A stretch of 31,666 bases of DNA from positions 1 through 31,666 of the forward strand of contig JBGPND010000041.1 in the NCBI GenBank assembly GCA_041487355.1, written 5' to 3'. The notes beneath the pieces are model-generated. The model worked only from the letters and a program-made list of their open reading frames with translations, ran no database searches and had not been told where the DNA came from. Shown here one piece after another: positions 1-6,732 of the stretch. Each line of letters opens with the position of its first letter. The first letter of the stretch is position 1. Made by a program: the position numbers and the translations under genes. The DNA is from JAMXLO01 sp041487355. GTDB lineage: Bacteria; Pseudomonadota; Alphaproteobacteria; Acetobacterales; Acetobacteraceae.

Positions 1-2
1 CA

Positions 3-236
3 CCGCCATCCGTTCCCGCGGTTTTCCAGGACCACGGGATCAGTGCCAGCCTGCACGTCCTGCCGGTCGGCGAAGGGCCTTTCGGCAGGACGCTGCTGGA
101 GAAGCTGCACGAACTCGGCGCCGATATGCTGGTGATGGGAGCCTATGCCCACAATCCGCTGCGGGAGATGATCTTCGGTGGTGTAACGAAATACCTGCTC
201 GAGCATGCCGACGTGCCGGTGCTCATGCGGCATTGA
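3..236 (+). CDS. Universal stress protein (UspA family), C-terminal part
   Basis: Only the last 77 codons are in the window; the gene enters from the left edge and stops with TGA at 234-236. The visible part contains GADMLVMGAYAHNP followed by REMIFGGVTKYLLEHADVPVL. This is the usual C-terminal nucleotide-binding stretch of UspA domains (G-x2-G-x9-G-[ST]-like spacing), followed by the last beta strand. Usp proteins are cytoplasmic stress-linked proteins, often ATP-binding and dimeric. The number of Usp domains cannot be told from this fragment. The IS1-like element begins about 23 bp after the stop, so the gene itself appears intact at its 3' end. Confidence 0.85.
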   Translation, partial: PPSVPAVFQDHGISASLHVLPVGEGPFGRTLLEKLHELGADMLVMGAYAHNPLREMIFGGVTKYLLEHADVPVLMRH

Positions 237-258
237 GGCCATCGGCGGACTGCCTGAC

Positions 259-285
259 CGGTAGTGCATTAGTTTGAAATGTTAG
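259..285 (+). repeat. Left terminal inverted repeat of IS1-like element
   Basis: Its 27 bases match the reverse complement of 3160-3186 without mismatch. The repeat overlaps the last codons and TAA stop (269-271) of the transposase gene. If the outer C/G pair is coincidental, the element starts at G260. Confidence 0.9.
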
Positions 286-1168
286 ACTTGGTTAGAGGCG
301 TGCGGACCTTGTATGGTCCGCGACCTTTTGGCGCCTCGGCCTGAGCATCGATCATTGCCACGATGTCATTCATGTCCCAGAGCTTCGTGGTCACACCCGC
401 CGCCATGGCCGGAGTGCAGCGCAGCGTTTTGTGGATGCGAACAAAGTTGTAATGCATGTAGTGCAGCGAGATCGAATGAGCGTGGTTCTCGGCCTTCTTG
501 CTAAAACCGTTGGTCAACCGGGTGAAGCGTCGATTTGACATGCGGATCGTGAGGTTCTGTCTTTCGACATAACTTGTGCTGATATGTTTGGGATCAGGCC
601 TCCCGGTGACCCGACGCGGTTCTGATCCCACTACCTGGCCGGGGCTATATCGGCCTGCCGGGCTTGGTGTTTCGCCATAGGTCTTGATCAGCATTGCGTA
701 GTCTATGTCGTTGCCGAAGGCACCTTCAACGGCTTCCAGATACGGTTTATGGCCATCGCTGGTCAGCTGAACGCGATGGGCCAAGCGAGCAGCCAAATCA
801 TCAATGAAGGTCTTCGCCGTCTCGCCATCGCGACTTCCGACAAGCCATGATGGGACCAACTTGGTGTCTGCATCGATCGCCATCCAGGTCCAAATATCCC
901 CGGCATCTTTCGGGGCAGCCTTGGCGGTCCCCACATTCCGCTGCTTGCAGTGAACGAAGCTCCAAATTTCGTCAACCTGAACGCGCTTGCACGGCAGGCT
1001 ATGAAAGGCACGGTCCTGATAATCCGAGCAAGCGTCACCTGCCTCTGCGAGCAACTTCACGACTGAATTGAAGGCTACATCTGCGATGCGGGCGGCTGCC
1101 TGCATGCTGTTGCCTTCCACCAGCGGGTGGAGGATTTGGGCGCGTTTGGCGGAGGAGAGCTTGTTCAT
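269..1168 (-). CDS. IS1-family-like DDE transposase
   Basis: About 299 aa as a single reading frame, without the InsA/InsB frameshift of classical IS1. An N-terminal helix-turn-helix-like region (residues 1-45, MNKLSSAKRAQILHPLVEG) precedes the catalytic domain. Visible motifs are VDEIWSFV (D66), LTSDGHKPY (D138) and SYVERQNLTIR (E202), followed by FSKKAENHAHSISLHYMHYNF. These match the DEMWSF / TDGW / ERHN pattern of IS1 InsB. The start is taken at ATG 1168 (MNKLSS...); a TTG three codons upstream is possible. The gene terminates inside the left inverted repeat. All catalytic residues are present, so it is probably active or recently active. Confidence 0.88.
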   Translation of the reverse strand: MNKLSSAKRAQILHPLVEGNSMQAAARIADVAFNSVVKLLAEAGDACSDYQDRAFHSLPCKRVQVDEIWSFVHCKQRNVGTAKAAPKDAGDIWTWMAIDADTKLVPSWLVGSRDGETAKTFIDDLAARLAHRVQLTSDGHKPYLEAVEGAFGNDIDYAMLIKTYGETPSPAGRYSPGQVVGSEPRRVTGRPDPKHISTSYVERQNLTIRMSNRRFTRLTNGFSKKAENHAHSISLHYMHYNFVRIHKTLRCTPAMAAGVTTKLWDMNDIVAMIDAQAEAPKGRGPYKVRTPLTKSNISN

Positions 1169-1223
1169 GGACGGCAATATATCGCCCGTTGCCTACTCGG
1201 TCAAGCATATTGTCACTATGAAT

Positions 1224-2060
1224 TCAAGGAATTCCCAACTGGAAAGAATGCGGCCCATTGATCGCATCATAGACCATTCGAGTGTACTGGCCGCGTTGGT
1301 CGGGATCGAGCCAATTAAATATTTGCCCACGGTCAGCGTAATCGGTGAGTATCCCCACATGTGGCCTGAATTGTTGGGCTCCAGATGGTGCAGCATAGAT
1401 CGCGATCTTGCGAACGCTCCCCCTCAGCGTTTCCGTCGATTTGTCGAGGGTGATCGCCTTTAAGGCTGCTTGCCCGACATTAACCGCGGTCCTTCTGAGG
1501 TCTAATGTGACCATCACATGGAACGCACCATTCTTCAGTATGAAATCCGCTCGTAGTTCTTCCTCCTGAGAGATGGTGAAGTTCCGAAATATCTTTCTGT
1601 CCGATTCAATTGTATCCGTAGGCGTTGCCAGAACCTTTGCGGCTCTGAATGTGCTGGCTATCTCGGAATTGATCTGCGTCACTCTCGGCTTTACCTCGCC
1701 TCTTGGGCGCGTCACCAGAGAGGTTAGGATTGCCTTCACCCTATCTTCAAACTGGTCCTCTCGGTCGATCGAAAACCACGACACTTCCGAAAAACTGATT
1801 ACATCTTCAATCATAGCCGCCCGCTTCAGAAACTGTGGCGCACTCTCCCCTTCAGCGAATTCCCGCATCAATTGCGTACGAACCGTTGTCAGATGGTCCT
1901 CCCACCTTCCTTCTTTGAGGGCGCGGAGTTTGCCGACCTCTGATAGACGGACATCAAGCCTGTCCGGCATAAAGATTATGATGCCGACATTTACCCTTTC
2001 CCCACGACGAGCATCAGGGACAGCTGTCAGTATAGCGAATTCATAGATATGTGCCATCAT
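1224..2060 (-). CDS. DUF3037 domain protein (IS cargo)
   Basis: 278 aa. The N-terminus has the DUF3037 signature: YEFAILTAVPDARRGERVNVGIIIF at about residues 5-30, then DRLDVRLSEVGKLRAL. The rest is an all-soluble alpha/beta sequence without a catalytic motif that I recognise. DUF3037 genes are often next to HipA_2-type kinase genes, as here, but their biochemical role is not established. The start (ATG 2060, or ATG 2057) overlaps the 3' end of the HipA-like gene by about 20 bp, so translational coupling is likely. It ends 46-56 bp before the transposase start on the same strand. It lies inside the IS1-like element and is therefore cargo. Confidence 0.85.
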   Translation of the reverse strand: MMAHIYEFAILTAVPDARRGERVNVGIIIFMPDRLDVRLSEVGKLRALKEGRWEDHLTTVRTQLMREFAEGESAPQFLKRAAMIEDVISFSEVSWFSIDREDQFEDRVKAILTSLVTRPRGEVKPRVTQINSEIASTFRAAKVLATPTDTIESDRKIFRNFTISQEEELRADFILKNGAFHVMVTLDLRRTAVNVGQAALKAITLDKSTETLRGSVRKIAIYAAPSGAQQFRPHVGILTDYADRGQIFNWLDPDQRGQYTRMVYDAINGPHSFQLGIP

Positions 2061-2862
2061 CTATCCCTTTCGCTATTGCATCAATCCGTTGCACCATGTC
2101 GGGCGATAACCACCAAGCAAGGATACGTCTTTTCATGTTCTTATTCAACCATTTATTTGGGTGTCTCTCTATTATTACTTTGATGTGTGATTTAGAGACT
2201 TGCTTTATCTTATCAAGAAATATTCTTGCTTCCGCCTTATCTATATATTCTCCAAATCGTGTAACTAAGAACCGGCGAGTGTTGATGGTTCGCTCCGCTG
2301 GGTCGTTAATATCGAAGGGGAGCGAAGGGAGCGGGAACCCATTACAAATCCACGCTCTGGAATAATCGAACGCCAGCACCGCGTGCCCCGACCTCTGGGA
2401 GCGCACCAAAAAGTTTCGCGGGTGCCGATCTGTATTATGGATGAACAAATCGAATGCATATATCCGGGTAAGAGCGATGCGGATGTCTGCAATTGGGATA
2501 GTTCCTGACTGAACCATTAGAACCCAAGGGGGGACACTCGGAATCGGAGTATCTGGAAGCACGCCGCCTTCCCACCGTGAACCAAATACCAAAGTCCCGT
2601 CCGGCATCTCAATACTCTCACAAAATGGCCCAGAGATACCGAGGATGCTGGCTAAATGTGTGCAAAACCATTCAGTGTGAGGTGTGAAGCGATGCGCGTT
2701 TGTGTCTTTGAATGCATATTCACAGCTATCATCGCACCCACAGGTGCCAGCCGCATCGGCTGTACCCAGGCCTGCTGGCGTAACCCAAACCGCCTTGCGC
2801 GGAAGCGGGAATAAGGTGGGCAGCGATGGAGGGAGGCTAGGCGCTACCGGGTTCCGCGCCAT
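2041..2862 (-). CDS. HipA-like (HipA_2) kinase (IS cargo)
   Basis: 273 aa, shorter than classical HipA and lacking the HipA N-subdomain 1. Kinase-like core residues are visible: K52 in CEYAFKDT (ATP lysine), E64 in HTEWFCTHLASILGI (helix C), the catalytic loop IHNTDRHPRNFLV with D145 and N150, and the metal-binding D166 in LAFDYSRAW. This matches HipA_2-family kinases; HipA proteins phosphorylate translation-related targets such as aminoacyl-tRNA synthetases, but the substrate here is unknown. A Cys-rich patch (CGCDDSC, residues 41-47) is unusual. The gene overlaps its upstream neighbour by 19 bp and the downstream DUF3037 gene by 20 bp, forming a tight operon. Base composition is clearly lower in GC than flanking chromosomal genes, which suggests transfer. 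Confidence 0.82.
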   Translation of the reverse strand: MARNPVAPSLPPSLPTLFPLPRKAVWVTPAGLGTADAAGTCGCDDSCEYAFKDTNAHRFTPHTEWFCTHLASILGISGPFCESIEMPDGTLVFGSRWEGGVLPDTPIPSVPPWVLMVQSGTIPIADIRIALTRIYAFDLFIHNTDRHPRNFLVRSQRSGHAVLAFDYSRAWICNGFPLPSLPFDINDPAERTINTRRFLVTRFGEYIDKAEARIFLDKIKQVSKSHIKVIIERHPNKWLNKNMKRRILAWWLSPDMVQRIDAIAKGIDDGTYL

Positions 2863-3089
2863 CGCGCTTGAGCCGCCTTTTGGGCGATCTCGCTCCGCTG
2901 CTCCGGTGTGAGCTTGGCGGCACGAGCCTTTCCCCCCTTACGACCCCCCAATGACCCTAGCGCAACTGCCGCTGGGTTCTTTTCATGTTTTTCGCGCGGG
3001 TCCTCAACCTCGCCGACGCTGATATCTACGATCAGCTTACCGAGTTGGTTGGGGTCGCGCGGGCGAGAGCTACTTGACCGATCAGGCAT
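2844..3089 (-). CDS. Small basic KGG-motif protein (IS cargo)
   Basis: 81 aa if started at ATG 3089 (MPDRSSSSRPRDPNQ); an upstream ATG at 3137 would add 16 less likely residues. It has an N-terminal RPRDPNQLGKLIVDISVGEVED segment, a linker, and a basic Gly/Lys/Ala-rich tail (SLGGRKGGKARAAKLTPEQ, then an Ala/Gln-rich helix ending RW). Similar short proteins are widespread and uncharacterised; the tail resembles nucleic-acid-binding histone-like or KGG-repeat sequences, so DNA or RNA binding is an inference. It is the first gene of the overlapping cargo operon and could be a DNA-binding partner or regulator of the HipA-like kinase, much as HipB is for HipA, although no helix-turn-helix is visible. 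Confidence 0.7.
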   Translation of the reverse strand: MPDRSSSSRPRDPNQLGKLIVDISVGEVEDPREKHEKNPAAVALGSLGGRKGGKARAAKLTPEQRSEIAQKAAQARWRGTR

Positions 3090-3159
3090 GTGGGCAGACT
3101 TGCATGCCGGCCAGGGAGCCGCAAGGCGGGCACCCAATCCGCATCCCCCTCTAACGGGC

Positions 3160-3186
3160 CTAACATTTCAAACTAATGCACTACCG
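3160..3186 (-). repeat. Right terminal inverted repeat of IS1-like element
   Basis: Reverse complement of 259-285 with no mismatch. It supplies the last codons (Val-Val-His) and the TAG stop at 3173-3175 of the neighbouring UDG-family gene. The cargo operon promoter must lie between this repeat and 3089. Confidence 0.9.
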
Positions 3187-3904
3187 ACTGGCGAGGCTCG
3201 CATGCGTTTCCAGTCACCCTGAACCCGCCATAGTCAGCCAACGCGCGGGCGACTTCCCCGCGCAGAGCCGGCAACACCTCCTCGCCGAACCAAGGGTTGC
3301 GCCGCTCCCAGGCGGTGGTGCGCCACGAAGGGTGCGGCAGAGCGAAGTAGTGCGGCAGATGGGCGCGGAAGCCGCGCACATGCCCGGTCATCGCGCCACG
3401 CCCCAGCACGTGCGCCAGTGCGTAGGTTCCCACCAGCAGAGTCAGTCGGATCTCCGGCATCAGCGCCAGCAGCTTGTCCCGCCACAGCGGGGCGCATTCC
3501 CGACGCGGCGGCGCGTCGCCGCCGTTCGGCAGGCGGCCGGGATAGCACAGGCCCATCGGCACGATGGCGATGCGGCTCTCGTCATAGAACGTGTCGCGAT
3601 CCATCCGCAGCCAGCTCCGCAGTCGGTCACCGGACGGGTCGTTCCACGGTATGCCGGTCTCGTGCACCTTGGTGCCCGGCGCCTGGCCCACGATCAGCAG
3701 ACGCGCGGTGGCCGATGCGCGGAATACCGGGCGCGGGCCCAGCGGCAGATGAGCCGCACAGGCGCGGCACGCGCGTATCTCGGCGGCGAGTTGGGCAAGG
3801 CCTGATGCCCCCTCCCCAACCCTCCCCCGCTGCGCGGGACAGGAAGTCTTAGCGCTCCCTCTCCCGCGCAGCGGGGGAGGGTTGGGGAGGGGGTCAGAGT
3901 ACAT
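3173..3904 (-). CDS. Uracil-DNA glycosylase family protein
   Basis: About 243 aa. The core (LAAEIRACRACAAHL, then LIVGQAPGTKVHETGIPWNDPSGDRL, YPGRLPNGGD and LVGTYALAHVL) matches the small UDG-superfamily proteins whose GQAPG motif 1 and Pro/Ser-containing late motif (LPHPSWR) line the active site. It probably removes uracil from DNA, or is a superfamily relative. ATG 3904 overlaps the cysN/C stop (TGATG), so it ends the sulfation operon. Two oddities: residues about 4-33 are encoded by a 32-bp perfect palindrome and its loop, giving a Pro/Arg/Gly-rich leader with no in-frame start after it; and the final residues and stop come from the IS1-like right end, replacing the original C-terminal tail. 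Confidence 0.8.
   Translation of the reverse strand: MYSDPLPNPPPLRGRGSAKTSCPAQRGRVGEGASGLAQLAAEIRACRACAAHLPLGPRPVFRASATARLLIVGQAPGTKVHETGIPWNDPSGDRLRSWLRMDRDTFYDESRIAIVPMGLCYPGRLPNGGDAPPRRECAPLWRDKLLALMPEIRLTLLVGTYALAHVLGRGAMTGHVRGFRAHLPHYFALPHPSWRTTAWERRNPWFGEEVLPALRGEVARALADYGGFRVTGNACEPRQSVVH
3808..3893. repeat. 32-bp perfect inverted repeat (palindromic repeat element)
   Basis: Arms 3808-3839 and 3862-3893 are perfect reverse complements around a 22-nt loop. They are rich in CCCTCCCC and GCGCGGG blocks. A related but different palindrome lies after aspS (14191-14241). It sits within the 5' coding part of the UDG-family gene and is read in frame. In RNA it would form a very stable hairpin close to the start codon at 3904. 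Confidence 0.9.
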
Positions 3905-5745
3905 CACCCGATGATGCCGCGGCGGCGCAGTTCACCCACGATTTGTTCGGCAAGCGTCTCGGGCGGCTCACTCAGCGTCGGCAGCCTGATTTCCGGATCG
4001 AGCGGCGCCTCGTACGGCGCATCGACGCCGGTGAAGTTGCGGATCTGCCCGGCATCCGCCCTCCGATAGAGCCCCTTCGGGTCGCGCCGACGGCACTCTT
4101 CCACTGGCGTATCGACGAAGATTTCCAGGAACTCGCCCTCGGCCACGCAATCGCGCGCCAGCATACGCTCGGCGCGATAGGGGGAGATGAACGACACCAG
4201 GACGATCAGCCCGGCTTCGACGAACAGCTTCGACACCTCGGCGACGCGGCGGATGTTCTCCACCCGGTCGGCCTCGGAGAAGCCAAGGTCCCGGTTCAGC
4301 CCGTGGCGCACATTGTCACCGTCCAGGCTCATGGTGTGGCGACCCTGTGCGTGCAGGTACTTCTCCACCAGATTGGCAATCGTCGACTTGCCGGCGCCGG
4401 AGAGGCCAGTGAACCACAGCACCGCCGGCTTCTGGCCCTTCAAGCCGGCGCGCGCTTCCTTGTCGACGTCCAGGCGATGCCAATGGATGTCGCTGGCTCC
4501 GGCGCGCAGCTCGGTCACCATGCCCGCGCCCACCGTGTTGCGCGTCAGCCGGTCGATCAGGATGAAGCCGCCCAGCTCGCGGCTCACCGCGTAGCGTTCG
4601 CACGGCACGCGTTGCGCCAGCGATATCGTCACGCGGCCGATTTCGTTCAGCGCCAGCTCACGCACCGGGACCTCGGCGAGCGTGTCGACATCGAGGCGAT
4701 TGGTGATTTCTGTCACCGTGCCGACGACTGTGCGCGTGCCAAGCATGAACAGATAGGCGCGGCCGCGGAACAACGGAGTCTCGTCCATCCAGACCACCCA
4801 GGCGGTCACCTGGTCGGCCAGCGCGGGCGGTGGCGCGGCGGCCAGCACATCGCCGCGCGAGACGTCGATCTCGCGGTCCAGCACCAGCGTCACCGCCTGG
4901 CCTGGCACGGCCTCCGCAAGGTCGCCATCCATCGTCACGATCCGCGACACCGCGGCTTCGGTGCCGGAGATTGCGTTCACCAGCATGGCGCCGGGACGGA
5001 TGGTTCCGGTCGCCACCGTCCCTGCGTAGCCGCGGAAGGTATGGTCCGGCCGCGCCACGAGCTGCACCGGCATCCGGAAGGCGCGTTCGGCGACATGCGA
5101 GGTGGGTTCGGCGCCTTCCAGCGCGGTGAGCAGCGTCGTGCCCGAATACCAGGGCATCCGCGCGCTCGGCCCGGTGACATTGTCGCCATCGCGCGCGCAG
5201 ACCGGAATGGCGGTCACCGCCAGCGGGCCAAGCTTGCCGAGCAACGCGTAGAAGTCGGTGACGATCTTGCCGAACACCGCCTGATCGAAGCCGACAAGAT
5301 CCATCTTGTTCACCGCCAGCACGACCTGGCGGATCCCGAGCAGGGATGCGATCGCCGCGTGCCGGCGGGTCTGCACCAGCAGGCCCTTGCGCGCGTCGAC
5401 CAGCAGGATCGCCACATCCGACGCGGACGCGCCGGTCACCATGTTGCGTGTGTACTGCTCGTGCCCTGGCGCATCCGCCAGGATGAAGCGCCGGCGCGGC
5501 GTTTCGAAATAGCGATAGGCGACGTCGATCGTCACGCCCTGCTCGCGTTCGGCGGACAGCCCATCGACCAGCAGCGCGTAATCGGTGCCGCCCTCGACCG
5601 TGCCGAAGCGCTTGCTGTCGCGTTCCAGCGCCGCCTGCACGTCGTCCGGGATGGTGCCGCATTCGAACAGCAGGCGGCCGATCAGCGTCGACTTGCCGTC
5701 ATCCACGGAGCCGCAGGCCAGCACGCGCAACAGGGAGTCGGGCAT
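3904..5745 (-). CDS. cysNC: Bifunctional sulfate adenylyltransferase subunit 1 / adenylylsulfate kinase (CysN/CysC, NodQ type)
   Basis: 613 aa. The N-terminal part is a translation-factor-like GTPase: GSVDDGKST (residues 12-20), the DAPGHEQ motif and NKMD. It drives ATP-sulfurylase (APS formation) together with CysD. The C-terminal part is APS kinase with P-loop GLSGAGKST (447-455), DGDNVRHGLN and SFISPYRAER, converting APS to PAPS. The start is ATG 5745, overlapping the cysD stop as TGATG; longer upstream reading only traverses the cysD gene in another frame. The fusion yields PAPS directly. Together with the adjacent sulfotransferase this favours sulfate-group transfer over, or in addition to, assimilation; no PAPS reductase (cysH) is in the window. 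Confidence 0.96.
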   Translation of the reverse strand: MPDSLLRVLACGSVDDGKSTLIGRLLFECGTIPDDVQAALERDSKRFGTVEGGTDYALLVDGLSAEREQGVTIDVAYRYFETPRRRFILADAPGHEQYTRNMVTGASASDVAILLVDARKGLLVQTRRHAAIASLLGIRQVVLAVNKMDLVGFDQAVFGKIVTDFYALLGKLGPLAVTAIPVCARDGDNVTGPSARMPWYSGTTLLTALEGAEPTSHVAERAFRMPVQLVARPDHTFRGYAGTVATGTIRPGAMLVNAISGTEAAVSRIVTMDGDLAEAVPGQAVTLVLDREIDVSRGDVLAAAPPPALADQVTAWVVWMDETPLFRGRAYLFMLGTRTVVGTVTEITNRLDVDTLAEVPVRELALNEIGRVTISLAQRVPCERYAVSRELGGFILIDRLTRNTVGAGMVTELRAGASDIHWHRLDVDKEARAGLKGQKPAVLWFTGLSGAGKSTIANLVEKYLHAQGRHTMSLDGDNVRHGLNRDLGFSEADRVENIRRVAEVSKLFVEAGLIVLVSFISPYRAERMLARDCVAEGEFLEIFVDTPVEECRRRDPKGLYRRADAGQIRNFTGVDAPYEAPLDPEIRLPTLSEPPETLAEQIVGELRRRGIIG

Positions 5746-6656
5746 CAGAAGTACCCCTCGCGCTTCTTCTTCTCCATCGAGGCATCCTGATCCTGGTCGA
5801 TCAGCCGTCCGGCGCGCTCGGACACGCGCGTGGTGCGCATCTCGATGACGATGTCCTCCAGTGTGGCCGCCGCAGAGTCGACTGCCGCCGATAGCGGATA
5901 ACAGCCGAGCGAACGGAACCGCACGAGGCGCGTTACCGGCTGCTCGCCCTCGCGGAAGCGCATGCGTTCGTCGTCCACCACGATGATCTGGCCGTCGCGC
6001 TCCACCGTCGGCCGCTCGGCGGCGAAATACAGCGGCACCACGTCGATGCCCTCCGCGAGGATGTAGGTCCACACGTCGAGCTCGGTCCAGTTGGACAGCG
6101 GGAAGACGCGCAGCGTCTCGCCCGGCGCGAGATTGCCGTTGTAGAGGTGCCAGAGTTCCGGGCGCTGGCGTTTCGGGTCCCAGCTATGGCCGGGGCCACG
6201 CAACGAGAACACGCGCTCCTTGGCACGCGAGCGCTCCTCGTCGCGCCGCGCGCCGCCGACCGCGACGTCGTATTTGCCTTCCGTCAAAGCCTGCTTCAGC
6301 GCGTCGGTCTTCATCACCTGAGTGTAGATGTTGCTGCCATGGTCGAACGGATTGATGTTCTGGCGCAGCCCCTCGGGATTGGTGTGAATGCGCAGCTCGA
6401 AGCCGAAGCGCTGCGCGGTGACGTCGCGGAAGCTGATCATGTCGCGGAACTTCCACGTCGTGTCGATATGCAGCAGCGGGAACGGCGGCTTCGCTGGAAA
6501 GAACGCCTTGCGCGTCAGATGCAGCAGCACCGATGAGTCCTTGCCGATCGAATAGAGCACAACCGGCCGGCTCGCCTGGGCTGCCACCTCGCGCAGAATG
6601 TGAATGCTCTCTGCCTCGAGCGCCTTCAGATGCGCCGGATGCGACGTTGCCACCAT
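5745..6656 (-). CDS. cysD: Sulfate adenylyltransferase subunit 2 (CysD)
   Basis: 303 aa from ATG 6656, preceded by an AGGA Shine-Dalgarno-like sequence; in-frame ATGs upstream (6680, 6698) are less likely. It is a PAPS-reductase-fold ATP pyrophosphatase with PP-loop YSIGKDSSVLLHL (residues 35-47), then PPFPLLHIDTTWKFRDMISFRD, GGARRDEERSRAKER and the C-terminal REGYF typical of CysD. It forms APS from ATP and sulfate with CysN. The 77-bp gap from the sulfotransferase and the stop/start overlap with cysN/C indicate one operon. Confidence 0.96.
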   Translation of the reverse strand: MVATSHPAHLKALEAESIHILREVAAQASRPVVLYSIGKDSSVLLHLTRKAFFPAKPPFPLLHIDTTWKFRDMISFRDVTAQRFGFELRIHTNPEGLRQNINPFDHGSNIYTQVMKTDALKQALTEGKYDVAVGGARRDEERSRAKERVFSLRGPGHSWDPKRQRPELWHLYNGNLAPGETLRVFPLSNWTELDVWTYILAEGIDVVPLYFAAERPTVERDGQIIVVDDERMRFREGEQPVTRLVRFRSLGCYPLSAAVDSAAATLEDIVIEMRTTRVSERAGRLIDQDQDASMEKKKREGYF

Positions 6657-6732
6657 GTCAATCCTGTCCCGCGCCGGCATATCGGCACTGCTTATCATGC
6701 ATCGTTTCGGCCAGTCTTGTTGCGAGGGAATT

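Larger units (their letters stand above)
259..3186. mobile_element. IS1-family-like transposon with three passenger genes
   Basis: A perfect 27-bp inverted repeat (259-285 against 3160-3186) bounds a 2.9-kb segment. The ends read inward GGTAGTG..., resembling IS1-family termini (GGTGATG...). The transposase at the left end ends inside the left repeat. No right-hand repeat copy is visible just after the transposase, so the partner end is the one beyond three further minus-strand genes. Immediate flanks (251-259 and 3186-3194) do not form an obvious 8-9 bp target duplication. The interior is less GC-rich than the surroundings, especially around 2100-2500. All four genes point toward the left end. 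Most likely an IS1-like element carrying cargo; the absent target duplication leaves room for recombination between two copies. Confidence 0.82.

Noticed and set aside
251..3194. Target-site duplication flanking the IS1-like element
   Set aside because: The 8-9 bp on each side do not match.
3943..5790. 615-codon open frame antisense to cysN/C
   Set aside because: His/Arg/Gln-rich composition without domains; mirrors the high-GC codon pattern of cysN/C.
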